Below the pieces are notes generated by a model. That model did no database searches and was not told where the DNA came from. It saw only the letters and a program-made list of their open reading frames with translations. Below, in pieces: positions 54,244 to 63,578 of a DNA stretch of 64,000 nucleotides (the stretch's first letter is position 1; each line of letters starts with the position of its first letter). The stretch spans positions 1 through 64,000 of the forward strand of contig CAKUUC010000005.1 in NCBI GenBank assembly GCA_934692625.1. Reading direction: 5' to 3'. The position numbers and the translations under genes were made by a program. The stretch comes from an uncultured Candidatus Melainabacteria bacterium (GTDB lineage Bacteria; Cyanobacteriota; Vampirovibrionia; Gastranaerophilales; Gastranaerophilaceae).

Positions 54244-55393
54244 TAAAACAATTGCCATCGTTGGAGCAGGTCCTGCGGGTTGCACCGTTGCAAAATTTTT
54301 GTCAGATTATGGATTTAATGATATAACTCTTTTTGATAAAGGTAAATTTTTACGAACAATTTTGCCAACCGGTGGTGGGCGCTGTAATTTAGCACACGCG
54401 GAATACGATTTTAAACAACTTGCCCAAAATTATCCACGGGGTGAAAAGTTTTTATACTCTCTATTTTCAAGATTTTCAACTTCTCAAACTATAGATTTGA
54501 TGAAACAAATAGGAATAAAAACCTACACTCAAGAAGATGACAGAATTTTCCCGATTTCAAATTCAGCTGGTGAAGTTAGAGAAAAAATATTACAATCAAT
54601 TTCAAACTGCAAAAAAATAAAAGAAGAGGTCGAGGAACTATCAAAACTTGATAACGGATACAAAATTAAAACAAACAAATCGACCTACGCTTTTGATATT
54701 GTTGTAATTGCAATTGGCGGACATGCCGGCACAAATTTATTAAAAGATTTAGACATAAAAATAGTTCCGCAAACAAAATCACTGGTCGGCTTGATAACTC
54801 AAAATGACTTTTCTGAAATTGCCGGAGTCAGCTTAAAAAACGTACAAACTAAACTCAATAAAAATATTTTGCAAGGTGATATTTTATTTACCCACAAAGG
54901 CCTTTCAGGACCGTTAGTTTATAAAATATCATCAATAAAAGCGCGAGATGAAATGCCTTATTCGCTGCATTTTAAACTTGTGAAAGATTTTGATTTGCAA
55001 GAATTGTTAGATAAAAATTCTCACAAAACAATAAAAAATCTGCTCGGCATTTTTGTTCCAAAGTCGTTTGCACAATACATTTTAAACGATTTAAAAATCT
55101 ATGAAGATACAGAATGTCACAAAATAAACGGAAAAACTCGAAATCGAATTTACGCAACATTAACCGACTTTACAGTCACGATTAACGCAAAGGCTAACGA
55201 AGGGGAAGTTGTGACTTGTGGTGGAGTTGATTTGAAAGAAGTTAATTCTAAAACTCTTGAAGCCAAAAAATATCCTAATTTGTATTTTTGTGGAGAAATT
55301 TTAGACATTGACGGGTTTTGTGGCGGGTTTAACTTGCAGAATTGTTGGACAACAGGTTTTGTCGTTGCTGAGAGTATTTATAATAAAAAATAA
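54221..55393 (+). CDS. BaiN/HI0933-like NAD(P)/FAD-dependent oxidoreductase
   Basis: The 390-residue flavoprotein has the FAD-binding IVGAGPAGCTVAKFL (13-27) and PTGGGRCNLAHA, a middle VVIAIGGHAGTNL strand and the C-terminal FAD motif GFCGGFNLQNCWTTGFV. Relatives reduce aromatic or bile-acid substrates, but the true substrate here is unknown. It starts within the end of folK (23-base overlap) and ends in a shared bidirectional-type terminator. Confidence 0.88.
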   Translation: MEHESIFNKTIAIVGAGPAGCTVAKFLSDYGFNDITLFDKGKFLRTILPTGGGRCNLAHAEYDFKQLAQNYPRGEKFLYSLFSRFSTSQTIDLMKQIGIKTYTQEDDRIFPISNSAGEVREKILQSISNCKKIKEEVEELSKLDNGYKIKTNKSTYAFDIVVIAIGGHAGTNLLKDLDIKIVPQTKSLVGLITQNDFSEIAGVSLKNVQTKLNKNILQGDILFTHKGLSGPLVYKISSIKARDEMPYSLHFKLVKDFDLQELLDKNSHKTIKNLLGIFVPKSFAQYILNDLKIYEDTECHKINGKTRNRIYATLTDFTVTINAKANEGEVVTCGGVDLKEVNSKTLEAKKYPNLYFCGEILDIDGFCGGFNLQNCWTTGFVVAESIYNKK

Positions 55394-55431
55394 AAAGTCC
55401 GCCGGATTTGTTAAAAATTTGACGAACTTTT
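55393..55431 (+). terminator. Bidirectional-type terminator between flavoprotein and ferritin genes
   Basis: AAAAGTCCGCC (55393-55403) can pair with GACGAACTTTT (55421-55431) using two G-U pairs, with T-rich sequence on the minus-strand side (TTTTTATTT) and a shorter one on the plus side. It can serve both convergent genes. Confidence 0.6.
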
Positions 55432-55461
55432 CACTTTATAAAAATTTTATTGTTTTTGGAA

Positions 55462-55971
55462 TTAGCCAATAACAGGAGCAACGAAAGTTCTTGTTGCAAG
55501 GTCTTTGTCTAATAAAAGCAAAGCATTTTTATCTTCACCGATTAGTTTCAAAGTTGCCAAAACTCCACTAACATTTGCTTCTTCTTCAACTTGTTCGTTG
55601 ATGTACCAGTCTAGGAATTTCAATGCTGCACGATCTTTAACTTCGTCTGCAACATCAGCCATTTCGTTAATTCTAGAGGTTACATATTCTTCGTGTTGTA
55701 GAACTTGTTCAAAGATTTCAAGAGGAGTTGTACCATCAACAACAGGAGCATCGATTGCTCTCAAATCAACTTTGCAACCTCTTTCGTTCAAATAGTTAAA
55801 CATCCCCATAGCGTGAGCATGTTCTTCCTGAACTTGGACATCGAACCAATTTACAAAACCTTGTAAATTCATTTCTTGAAAATATGCTTTCATAGCTAAA
55901 TAAAGATATTCAGAGAATAATTCTTTGTTAATTTGAATATTAAATTCTTCAACCAAATTTGAATCCATCAT
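55462..55971 (-). CDS. Ferritin (bacterial non-haem type)
   Basis: The 169-residue protein stores iron by oxidising Fe(II) at a di-iron centre. Ligands are visible: Glu in INKELFSEYLYLAM, EEHAHAMGMF, the VLQHEEYVTSRINEM helix and INEQVEEEANV. Length and four-helix pattern fit FtnA-type ferritins. A GAAAGGTAGGG lies before the double ATG. It is a single gene; iron control is expected but no clear Fur box is seen. Confidence 0.94.
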   Translation of the reverse strand: MMDSNLVEEFNIQINKELFSEYLYLAMKAYFQEMNLQGFVNWFDVQVQEEHAHAMGMFNYLNERGCKVDLRAIDAPVVDGTTPLEIFEQVLQHEEYVTSRINEMADVADEVKDRAALKFLDWYINEQVEEEANVSGVLATLKLIGEDKNALLLLDKDLATRTFVAPVIG

Positions 55972-56036
55972 AATAACCCTACCTTTCTATACGCAAGAGT
56001 ATAACAAGAAAGAAAAGCGAAAACAATAGAAAGAAA

Positions 56037-56405
56037 TTATCTGTTTCGTTTTATTGCTTTTATAACTCCAACAATTGCATCGATATCATCTTTTGACAGT
56101 TCTCGAGTTAATTCAAGCAAAACAGCATATTGCGGATCATCTTTAATTTTTAGTGCTAATTCGGCAGTCTTTTTATCCAAATAATAAGGCTCAACGGCAT
56201 CACCTTCACCACCGCTCAATTCTTCGATTGTAATATCAAAAACTTTAGCAATTCTTCTTAGGGTTTCAAGTTTCGGGGATTTTGTTCTCCCTGAACAAAT
56301 TCGGGCAACGGTATTGGTCGGCAATCCTGTTTGAATCGCAATGTCTTCATTGGTAAGATTTAACTTTGCCTTGTATAACCTCATCATTTGTGCCAAATTT
56401 TTCAT
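56037..56405 (-). CDS. XRE-family HTH regulator
   Basis: The 122-residue protein has an N-terminal HTH (MMRLYKAKLNLTNEDIAIQT, GLPTNTVARICSGRTKSP, about 8-45) and a helical C-terminal part (ELTRELSKDDIDAIVGVI), the layout of short phage-type repressors. GGGGG lies near the ATG. It is divergent from the small HTH gene at 56643, with a 237-base interval that holds no other gene. Confidence 0.85.
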   Translation of the reverse strand: MKNLAQMMRLYKAKLNLTNEDIAIQTGLPTNTVARICSGRTKSPKLETLRRIAKVFDITIEELSGGEGDAVEPYYLDKKTAELALKIKDDPQYAVLLELTRELSKDDIDAIVGVIKAIKRNR

Positions 56406-56642
56406 TTTTATCCCCCCTTGAAATATATTCTATTATTTATAAATTCTTTTTTCAATCCGGCAAAATCATTTTCATAGTACGTATGTATTGAAAGATAATA
56501 TTGCGAGGTTTTAAAAAGTGCGTATTTGACATAATTAGTCATTTAGGATAATATTAAAATCGCTTAGCATATATTTAAAAAATACAGAAAATGTATGTAA
56601 AATTTTCTTAATTAAAAACATAAAATACAAAGTGGGGTAAAA

Positions 56643-56840
56643 ATGTTTAACAATTTGAAAGCAGAATTAACAAGGCGTGAACTCACAGTTACAGACTTGG
56701 CAGAAAAATTAAAAATGAATTACAAAACGTTAAATAACAGACTATCAGGCAAATCTGACTTTGACCTTATTGAAATGAAAGCAATCCGCACATGCCTGAG
56801 TGAACCGACTTTGAGTTTGGATTATCTATTTGCCAATTAG
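56643..56840 (+). CDS. Small phage-type HTH protein
   Basis: The 65-residue protein is almost only a helix-turn-helix: LTRRELTVTDLAEKLKMNYK then TLNNRLSGKSDFDLIEM. GGGG lies 7 bases before the ATG. It is 2 bases from the small recombinase gene, so both are probably one transcript and the HTH protein may control it. Confidence 0.7.
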   Translation: MFNNLKAELTRRELTVTDLAEKLKMNYKTLNNRLSGKSDFDLIEMKAIRTCLSEPTLSLDYLFAN

Positions 56841-56842
56841 GA

Positions 56843-57403
56843 ATGAGAAAACAAAAAAGAGAATTGCGAATTATGAATACAAGTTTACCAATAAAAGAAA
56901 TTCAAGTAATTAATAAAATTAAGGAATTATATTTGAAAAAGGGGCTCATCGGAGATTATCTGATGTTTTTGCTTGCGATAAATACAGGAATCAATATAAA
57001 AACATTGCTGACATTGAAAGTTAAGGATGTTAAAAACAAATATTACTTAACTATTGGCAAAGGTAAAACATTACCACTAAGAGATGAATTAATTAAAGTT
57101 ATTAAAGAATATATAAAAAACAAACAAGTAGATGAACCGCTATTTTGCAACAAGAATGGTAAACCAATTGATAGAGTAACAGTGTTTTACAAATTCAAAA
57201 AAATTTGTACAGAACTTGGCTTAGGAGATAAATATTCTGCATCATCATGGAGAAAAACATTTGGTTATCACTATTACCAAAAGTATAAAGATTTGACATA
57301 TTTGCAATGGCTATTCAACCAAGCAACAGTATCAGACGCATTGAAATTTATAAACGTCGACGAGAACCTAAACCTAAGATACAGGAAAGGAATAGCAATA
57401 TGA
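56843..57403 (+). CDS. Small tyrosine recombinase/integrase-like protein
   Basis: The 186-residue protein resembles a catalytic-domain-only tyrosine recombinase: AINTGINIKTLLTLKVKDV (the usual Arg is replaced, reading GINIKT), KPIDRVTVFYKFKKICTELG, SASSWRKTFGYHYYQKY (Arg present) and a C-terminal FINVDENLNLRYRKG. The first catalytic Arg and the H-x-x-R His appear lost, so it may be inactive or use other chemistry. Start 56843 or 56873 are both possible. It resembles the frameshifted gene at 25222-25763, which keeps more catalytic residues. Confidence 0.6.
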   Translation: MRKQKRELRIMNTSLPIKEIQVINKIKELYLKKGLIGDYLMFLLAINTGINIKTLLTLKVKDVKNKYYLTIGKGKTLPLRDELIKVIKEYIKNKQVDEPLFCNKNGKPIDRVTVFYKFKKICTELGLGDKYSASSWRKTFGYHYYQKYKDLTYLQWLFNQATVSDALKFINVDENLNLRYRKGIAI

Positions 57404-57443
57404 AAGTTAATATTAACAAAATATAAAAAGGAAGGATTAAAGA

Positions 57444-58628
57444 ATGGAAAAAATACCTGTAGTATTTTCAATAAACAACGGATATGTAAAACAACTTGCT
57501 ACAGTCATCATGTCAATATTAAAGAACTCAAACGCCAAATTTGAATTTAATGTATTACATCGAGATATTACATGCGACAACATAAAAAAATTAGAAAGCA
57601 TGCTCAAAACTTATAGTAATGCCGAAATCAGATTTTATAACATAAGTGATTATTTAAAAAATCAAAACTTAGAAAACTTCATGAGCAGAAGAAAAGATTA
57701 TAATTATATATCCATAGAAACTTATTTTAGATTTTTTATACCTGACATTTTCAATCAATATGATAAAGTAATATATTTGGATAGTGACATTCTAGTATTT
57801 TCTGATTTATTTGATTTGTACAATATTGATTTAAAAAACAATTATTTAGGAGCCATTCAAGATACATTTTTAGAGTTAGCCGTAGATAATCCGAAAATCA
57901 AAACATCATTACACCCTAAATTTTCATATTCTGAGTACTTCAAAAAATACTTACATAAAAAAAATAATAAATATTTTAATGCTGGTATTTTATTGTTTAA
58001 CGTAAAAAAGATGAGAGAAGATAACATTACTCTAAAATTATTTGAATTTGCATTGAAAAACTCACCATTAGAATTTCAAGACCAATGTGTATTAAATGCC
58101 GTATTAGAAAATTCAACAACATACATAGATTACCGTTGGAATATTTTAAAGGATTTAAAATCCTACATAAATTTATTTTCGAAAAAGAAAAAAATCATCT
58201 TTGAAGAATATTATAAAAACCCATATATATTTCACTATGTTTGGCATAATAAACCATGGCTTATACATGATGATTATAACTATTCTTTTGTCAATGAATG
58301 GTGGAAGCATTACAAAATGACACCATTTTTAGATAAAAAAGATTTGGAAACTTATAAAACAATTTCAAAAAGAATAAAACCTTCCTTGTTAAAAAGCATT
58401 TTTTCAGTTAGAAATTGCAACAATCACAAAGTAATTACAATATTGGGTTTAAAAATAAAAATCAAAAGTAAAATTAGACGTTTAGAAAATGAACTTAATT
58501 ATTTAAAATCTCGAATTGATAAATATGAAGAAGATAGAGATTTATTTATAACATTAATTAAAAATAGCAAACTTGATATTGAAGAACTAGAAAACTTAAT
58601 TGAGGAGAAAGAAGATGCCGAAAGTTAG
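57444..58628 (+). CDS. Glycosyltransferase family 8 protein
   Basis: The 394-residue enzyme has the GT8 pattern: VVFSINNGYVKQLATVIMSI at the start, the DxD metal site KVIYLDSDILVFSDL (DSD 113-115), NAGILLFNVKKMRE and the DQCVLNAVLENS segment. The C-terminus ends with a shared tail (SVRNCNNHKVITILGLKIKI) and a coiled coil. It probably builds surface polysaccharide or LPS outer core. GGAAGG lies before the ATG. Its last 14 bases overlap the GT2 gene. Confidence 0.9.
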   Translation: MEKIPVVFSINNGYVKQLATVIMSILKNSNAKFEFNVLHRDITCDNIKKLESMLKTYSNAEIRFYNISDYLKNQNLENFMSRRKDYNYISIETYFRFFIPDIFNQYDKVIYLDSDILVFSDLFDLYNIDLKNNYLGAIQDTFLELAVDNPKIKTSLHPKFSYSEYFKKYLHKKNNKYFNAGILLFNVKKMREDNITLKLFEFALKNSPLEFQDQCVLNAVLENSTTYIDYRWNILKDLKSYINLFSKKKKIIFEEYYKNPYIFHYVWHNKPWLIHDDYNYSFVNEWWKHYKMTPFLDKKDLETYKTISKRIKPSLLKSIFSVRNCNNHKVITILGLKIKIKSKIRRLENELNYLKSRIDKYEEDRDLFITLIKNSKLDIEELENLIEEKEDAES

Positions 58629-59688
58629 TATTATTATACCTGTATATAATGTAGAAAAGTACTTGAAAGAGTGTTTAGATAGTGTAATCAAACAAACGCT
58701 ACAAGATATAGAGATTATATGCGTTAATGACGGTTCAACAGACAATTCACTACACATCCTTAAAGAATATTCTCAAAATGATTCCAGAATAAAAATCATA
58801 GACAAACCAAATTCCGGCTATGGACACACGATGAATGTTGGCATGAAAAATGCAACAGGGGAATATATTGGAATTGTAGAATCTGACGATTATGTTAAAG
58901 AAAACATGTTTAAAGTTCTATATGAAAAAGCAACAATATTAGATTTGGATTTCATAAAATCAGATTTTTACAAATTACATTCTGGAGTATTAACTTATAC
59001 GCCATTAACAAGAAACCAAAATCTATATAATAAAATTATAAATCCTGCTAATGAATTAGAACTATTCAAAATGGAAATGTTCAACTGGACTGGAATTTAT
59101 AAAAACAAATTTTTAAAAGATAACAATATTCGCCATAATGAAACACCAGGAGCATCATACCAAGATACCGGTTTTCATTTTCAAGTTTTTACATTAGCAA
59201 AAAAAATTTATTTATTACCAGAAGCATTTTATTGTTACAGAACAGATAATCCTTGCTCATCTATAAATAATCCTAAAAATATGAAAGTCGTAAAAACTGA
59301 ATGCGATTTTATATATGATTTTATAAAAAGACATAATGAAGTTGAAAAAACATTTATGCAAGCATTTTATTTACGAAAATTTCAAACATTTTTATTTACA
59401 TTTTATCGAGTGGAAAAGGCATTAAAAAAAGATTTTCTAAAAATATTTTATGACGAATTTAAAACTCCTTATTCGCAAGGTTTAATCGATAAGAACTATC
59501 TTGGTGACTACGAATATTCTTTATTATCATTATTACTAGATAATCCAAATAAGTTTTACCATAAATTACTTAACAGAATGACATTAGCACAAAAGATTTT
59601 CTCGGTGAAAAACTCAAAAGAAAGAACACACAAAATCATTACTATTTGTGGAGTTAAATTCAAAATTAAAAGAAAGAAGTTAGGATAA
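58615..59688 (+). CDS. Glycosyltransferase family 2 protein
   Basis: The 357-residue enzyme starts MPKVSIIIPVYNVEKYLKEC and has EIICVNDGSTDNSLHIL and YIGIVESDDYVKENMF (the ESDD metal site). I choose ATG 58615 since GAGGAG is about 8 bases upstream; a TTG at 58600 would overlap that site. The C-terminal tail FSVKNSKERTHKIITICGVK resembles the tail of the preceding GT8, so both may bind a common partner. It overlaps GT8 by 14 bases and is probably co-translated. Confidence 0.9.
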   Translation: MPKVSIIIPVYNVEKYLKECLDSVIKQTLQDIEIICVNDGSTDNSLHILKEYSQNDSRIKIIDKPNSGYGHTMNVGMKNATGEYIGIVESDDYVKENMFKVLYEKATILDLDFIKSDFYKLHSGVLTYTPLTRNQNLYNKIINPANELELFKMEMFNWTGIYKNKFLKDNNIRHNETPGASYQDTGFHFQVFTLAKKIYLLPEAFYCYRTDNPCSSINNPKNMKVVKTECDFIYDFIKRHNEVEKTFMQAFYLRKFQTFLFTFYRVEKALKKDFLKIFYDEFKTPYSQGLIDKNYLGDYEYSLLSLLLDNPNKFYHKLLNRMTLAQKIFSVKNSKERTHKIITICGVKFKIKRKKLG

Positions 59689-59865
59689 ATGCTAACAAAG
59701 CGAGAAAGTGAAGTTTTGCAATTGGTTTCGGAAGGACTCACCAATGCTGAAATAGCAGACGTTTTACAAATAAGTATTCACACCGCCAAAGCGCACGTCG
59801 CGGCGGTGTTGCGAAAACTGAATGTCAAAAACAGATTACTTGCGGCTCTAAATATAAATCACTAA
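59689..59865 (+). CDS. LuxR-type HTH-only protein (58 residues)
   Basis: The frame begins directly after the GT2 stop (ATG 59689) and reads as a GerE/LuxR DNA-binding domain alone: LTKRESEVLQLVSEGLTNAE, IADVLQISIHTAKAHVAAVL and RKLNVKNRLLAAL. AGGA precedes it by 3 bases. There is no receiver or sensor domain. It is co-transcribed with the glycosyltransferases and convergent with ispE. A similar mini-HTH lies at 62956-63105. Confidence 0.75.
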   Translation: MLTKRESEVLQLVSEGLTNAEIADVLQISIHTAKAHVAAVLRKLNVKNRLLAALNINH

Positions 59866-59880
59866 TAAACAATTTACGCA

Positions 59881-60684
59881 CTACAAAACAGTGACGCCAT
59901 TGGGGATGGTCGTTAAGGTGTTATTTACATAATAGCCTTCGGTCGGGTCAAAGTCTTCACTTAACGAAAAATACGTCGAGCCAGACCCTGTCATCACCGC
60001 TTTTGGATATTTATTTTTGATAAACTGCAACTCTTTATAATCATTGATGATTGCCCATTCCAAGTCGTTTACAAAACTATCTCTTGTCGCAATATCTTCA
60101 CCAAGTTGCATTTTCTGTGAAAATTTTGTATAAGCTTCTTTTGCTGAAATTCCCAAATTTAAAGGTTTCATCAATCTGACCTTGAATTCTTTATACTCAG
60201 CAGGCTCAATAACTTCGCCCCTACCGCTTGTTTTCAAACATCCGCCCCTCAAGCAAACATTCAAATCAGACCCCAATTTTGCACACAAATTATGCAACTC
60301 AACATCTGTCATCAATTCGTCAAACAATTTGTTCAATCCATACAAAGTTCCAGCAGCATCCGTACTTCCACCCGCCAAACCTGCCGCTATAGGAATATGT
60401 TTTTCAATATCTATCCTAATCCGACATGCCGGCAATTTCGTACTATCTAAAAACAATTTCGCAGCCTTATAAACCAAATTCCGCTCATCATAAGGTATTT
60501 CCGCAGAATTACCGGACAACAAAATTTCATTTTCATTAGCCGACTCTACGCTTATCGTCAAATAATCATACAAATTAATCGTTTGCATTACGCTATCAAT
60601 GTTGTGAAATCCGTCAGGACGTTTATTCACAACCTTCAAGCCCAAATTTATTTTTGCAGGGCATTTAACCTTCAACGTTTTCAT
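59881..60684 (-). CDS. ispE: 4-diphosphocytidyl-2-C-methyl-D-erythritol kinase
   Basis: The 267-residue GHMP kinase works in the MEP pathway of isoprenoid precursor synthesis. Signature segments are CPAKINLGLKVVNKRPDGFH, PIAAGLAGGSTDAAG (ATP loop) and VMTGSGSTYF. The start is the ATG at 60684; it overlaps the stop of rsmA by one base (TGATG), so the two are translationally coupled, an order seen in many bacteria. Confidence 0.94.
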   Translation of the reverse strand: MKTLKVKCPAKINLGLKVVNKRPDGFHNIDSVMQTINLYDYLTISVESANENEILLSGNSAEIPYDERNLVYKAAKLFLDSTKLPACRIRIDIEKHIPIAAGLAGGSTDAAGTLYGLNKLFDELMTDVELHNLCAKLGSDLNVCLRGGCLKTSGRGEVIEPAEYKEFKVRLMKPLNLGISAKEAYTKFSQKMQLGEDIATRDSFVNDLEWAIINDYKELQFIKNKYPKAVMTGSGSTYFSLSEDFDPTEGYYVNNTLTTIPNGVTVL

Positions 60685-61532
60685 CAAATTTGCCTCTTGT
60701 ATTCCAAAAGTGCTTCCGACAATTCGCCAAACTTTTCAATCGACAATTTTTCACCACGAATATTATCGTCTAAACCGATTTTTCCCATAGCAAACCCAAT
60801 TGCCTCACGAGAGAACCCTCCGCTTAGCAAACAATTTTTCAAGTTCTTACGACGTTGTGCAAAGCCGGCTTTTATAACCTTCCTGAAATGTGAATAGTCT
60901 GACAATTCAAGACGAGGAGTCTTTCTTACATCAAGTTTTACTACCGCAGAATTAACTTTCGGTGCCGGAAAAAACGATTTTCTGCCAACATGTCGCACAA
61001 TTTCCACGTCTGCCCAAAAGTTTGACAAAATAGTCAACAAACCATACTGTTTTGCCGGTGAATTCTCATTTGCAGTCATTCTATATGCAACCTCTTCCTG
61101 CACCATCAGCAAAATATCTTTTATCTTTGCTCGATTTTTATTGGTTAAATCATCAATTTCACCAAGCAAATGCGCAATAATCGGGCTGGTTATATAATAC
61201 GGAATATTTGCCACAATTTTTATATCATCATCAGTCAATTCAGACAAATCCGTTTTCAATATATCATTGTGAATAATTTCCAAATTCGGCGCATCTAGTT
61301 TTTGCAACTCTTTTATTGCATCTTCATCAAGTTCAATTACAATAACTTTCTTGGCATATTTTACCAACTGTTCGGTCACAAAACCAATCCCTGGACCTAT
61401 TTCCACAACAGTATCTTCAGGTTGAATGTTTGCGTATTCAATAATATCTTGGATAACTTCACCATCAACAAGGAAGTTTTGCCCAAGTCTTTTTTTAGTT
61501 CTAAAAATTCTTGCTCGTTCAAAATAATTCAT
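60684..61532 (-). CDS. rsmA: 16S rRNA (adenine1518/1519-N6)-dimethyltransferase
   Basis: The protein dimethylates two adenines near the 3' end of 16S rRNA. It shows RTKKRLGQNFLVD, the SAM motif VVEIGPGIGFVTEQL, NIPYYITSPI and the C-terminal FAQRRKNLKNCL. I chose the ATG at 61532 (MNYFERAR), 282 residues, since the family normally begins shortly before the LGQNFL motif; an upstream ATG at 61556 is possible and neither has a strong ribosome-binding site. Couples to ispE. Confidence 0.93.
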   Translation of the reverse strand: MNYFERARIFRTKKRLGQNFLVDGEVIQDIIEYANIQPEDTVVEIGPGIGFVTEQLVKYAKKVIVIELDEDAIKELQKLDAPNLEIIHNDILKTDLSELTDDDIKIVANIPYYITSPIIAHLLGEIDDLTNKNRAKIKDILLMVQEEVAYRMTANENSPAKQYGLLTILSNFWADVEIVRHVGRKSFFPAPKVNSAVVKLDVRKTPRLELSDYSHFRKVIKAGFAQRRKNLKNCLLSGGFSREAIGFAMGKIGLDDNIRGEKLSIEKFGELSEALLEYKRQI

Positions 61533-61622
61533 CTTACTAAATATAATAACACACATGGGTAAATGTTTACAAAATTTTATTTGATATTTTAAATAATGTT
61601 ATAATAAAGTAAAGGGGTAGAC

Positions 61623-62951
61623 ATGTTAGAAACAGAACAACAAGTAGAAAAGAGCGATATTTTAAAAATTTACACAAACGGTTACAAGAACCCAAAAGAC
61701 TTCAAGGTTGGGCTTGAATATGAAAGGCTGCCGATTAGTACAGGCTCGTTGTGTTCTGTTGACTACTGGGAAGAATACGGTATAAGAAACCTATTAGAAA
61801 AATTTGCGCAAGAAGAAACTTGGGATTTCATTTTTGATGAAAAAAATATTATCGGACTGAAAAATCGTCACGACACAATTACTTTAGAACCAGGAAGCCA
61901 AGTAGAAATTAGTGCCGAACCTCAAGAAACCATTTTTAAATTAAAAGCAAAAATTGAATCAATTAATGAAGGCTTAAATCCTCTATTAAAAAAAATGGGG
62001 ATAAAACTTTTAGATTATGGAGTTTCGCCATACTCAACATACAAAAGTATACATCTAATTCCAAAAATAAGATATAAAATCATGGCTCGCTATTTGTGGG
62101 GGATTTTGTCAGACGTAATGATGAGAGAAACTGCAGGCGTACAATGTTGTATTGATTTTTCATCAGAAGAAGATGCAATGAGAAAGTTCAAACTTGCGAA
62201 CAAATTAACACCTTTTATGACAGCAATGTTTGCAAATTCACCAATTAGAGGCGGCGTAGACACTGGCTACAAGTCATTCCGCGCATTGAGTTGGCTAAAC
62301 ACAGACAACGACCGTTGCGGATTTGCCGGAAAAATAAGCGAAGAATTTTCGTTTGAAGATTACATTGATTATGTTTTAAAGACTCCAATAATTTTCTTAT
62401 ACAAAGATAAAGATTATATTCAAACAGATGGAGAAATAAACTTCCTTGAATATATGGAAAACGGTTGCAAAAACCACCTTGCGACGATAGAAGATTATGA
62501 ACTCCAAGCAAATCTTTGTTTCCCAGAAGTGAGAATGAGGAATTTTATAGAAATCAGAAATCACGACTGTGTCGGTGGGGATTTGAAATACTCAATTCCT
62601 GCAATATATAAAGGGATTATGTACAATGAAGATGCGATGAGAGAGTGCGAAGAATTATTCAAGCACTTGCAATACAAAGATTTTTCAGAAATTCGATATA
62701 ATGTACCGAAAACAACACTCAACACGAGAATAAAAAAAGCACGAGTATTTGACTATGCAATAGAAATACTAAAAATTGCAGAAAAAGGGTTAAAATCGTT
62801 CAATACAGGCGAGGAATATTTCTTAGAACCAATCAAAGAATATACATTTAACAAGAAAACACCTGCGGATATAATAGTACAAAATTGGAACGGGTGTTGG
62901 AACAAAGACCTAAGAAAATTAGTAAATTACATTTCGTCAACAACTGAATAG
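61623..62951 (+). CDS. gshA: Glutamate-cysteine ligase, GCS2/plant-type
   Basis: The 442-residue enzyme makes gamma-glutamylcysteine, the first step of glutathione synthesis. Recognised blocks: GLEYERLPI, HDTITLEPGSQVEISAEPQE, MRETAGVQCCIDFSSEEDAM and FRALSWLNTDNDRCG. It is the class found in plants, alpha-proteobacteria and some cyanobacteria. GGGG lies 5 bases before the ATG. No gshB is nearby. Confidence 0.9.
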   Translation: MLETEQQVEKSDILKIYTNGYKNPKDFKVGLEYERLPISTGSLCSVDYWEEYGIRNLLEKFAQEETWDFIFDEKNIIGLKNRHDTITLEPGSQVEISAEPQETIFKLKAKIESINEGLNPLLKKMGIKLLDYGVSPYSTYKSIHLIPKIRYKIMARYLWGILSDVMMRETAGVQCCIDFSSEEDAMRKFKLANKLTPFMTAMFANSPIRGGVDTGYKSFRALSWLNTDNDRCGFAGKISEEFSFEDYIDYVLKTPIIFLYKDKDYIQTDGEINFLEYMENGCKNHLATIEDYELQANLCFPEVRMRNFIEIRNHDCVGGDLKYSIPAIYKGIMYNEDAMRECEELFKHLQYKDFSEIRYNVPKTTLNTRIKKARVFDYAIEILKIAEKGLKSFNTGEEYFLEPIKEYTFNKKTPADIIVQNWNGCWNKDLRKLVNYISSTTE

Positions 62952-62955
62952 AAAA

Positions 62956-63105
62956 TTATTTTGATTGAGATTTTTCTCTTTTTCTCAACAGATGAGCGTA
63001 CGCTTTAGCAGTGTGAACACTCATACCAAACTTGTTAGCAATATCAACAAGTGAAACACCAGAATTTAACAACTTTAAAATTTCTTCTTCTCTGTTATCC
63101 ATCAT
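62956..63105 (-). CDS. Mini HTH protein (49 residues)
   Basis: On the minus strand a frame from ATG 63105 reads as a single HTH: REEEILKLLNSGVSLVDIAN then KFGMSVHTAKAYAHLLRKRE. ATGAGG lies just before the ATG. It shares the S-x-HTAKA recognition-helix core with the LuxR-type mini-protein at 59689-59865. It is convergent with gshA, with 4 bases between. Confidence 0.65.
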   Translation of the reverse strand: MMDNREEEILKLLNSGVSLVDIANKFGMSVHTAKAYAHLLRKREKSQSK

Positions 63106-63129
63106 AAAACCTCATTAAAACCGAAAACA

Positions 63130-63216
63130 CAGAGAGAAGGGGATTCGAACCCCTGGTGAAGTTACCCTCACACAACCTTTCCAAGATTGCACCTTAAGCC
63201 ACTCGGACATCTCTCT
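63130..63216 (-). tRNA. tRNA-Ser (anticodon GGA)
   Basis: On the minus strand: acceptor AGAGAGA/TCTCTCT, D arm GTCCGAGTGGCTTAAGG, anticodon loop TTGGAAA giving GGA, long variable arm (GTGAGGGTAACTTCAC), T arm AGGGG-TTCGAAT-CCCCT and discriminator G. The long variable arm is typical of class II tRNA-Ser. CCA is not encoded. Confidence 0.95.
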
Positions 63217-63416
63217 AAATCGTATCTTTTAATATATTACTAAAAGATAGACTCAAAGTAAACAATATATTAAAAAGTTTACAAAAAAGCAGGGAAAAAT
63301 GAGAGAAATAATCAAGAAGAGAGTACGAAATGATGATTTTGATATAAAGTTATTGACGATTTGAGTAATAATATGTCATAATAAGGTATAAGTACATTCA
63401 AATAATATAACTAAAT

Positions 63417-63490
63417 GGCTTCGTAGCTCAGCAGGATAGAGCAGTGGTTTCCTAAACCAAAGATCGTGCGTTCGAATCGCATCGGGGCCA
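63417..63490 (+). tRNA. tRNA-Arg (anticodon CCT)
   Basis: Acceptor GGCTTCG/CGGGGCC with two G-U pairs, D arm AGCTCAGCAGGATAGAGC, anticodon loop TTCCTAA giving CCT, T arm GTGCG-TTCGAAT-CGCAT, discriminator A. CCA is not encoded. Confidence 0.95.
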
Positions 63491-63578
63491 TTTTGTTTTT
63501 GAAAGCGTTTATATCCAGTAGATTACAACAATGCATGAAAATAACGTTGGTTAATACTGCAATTCCAATAGCAAAACA

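Noticed and set aside
61533..61556. Upstream start of rsmA at 61556
   Set aside because: The added residues MCVIIFSK do not fit the family start and there is no ribosome-binding site, though the choice is not certain.
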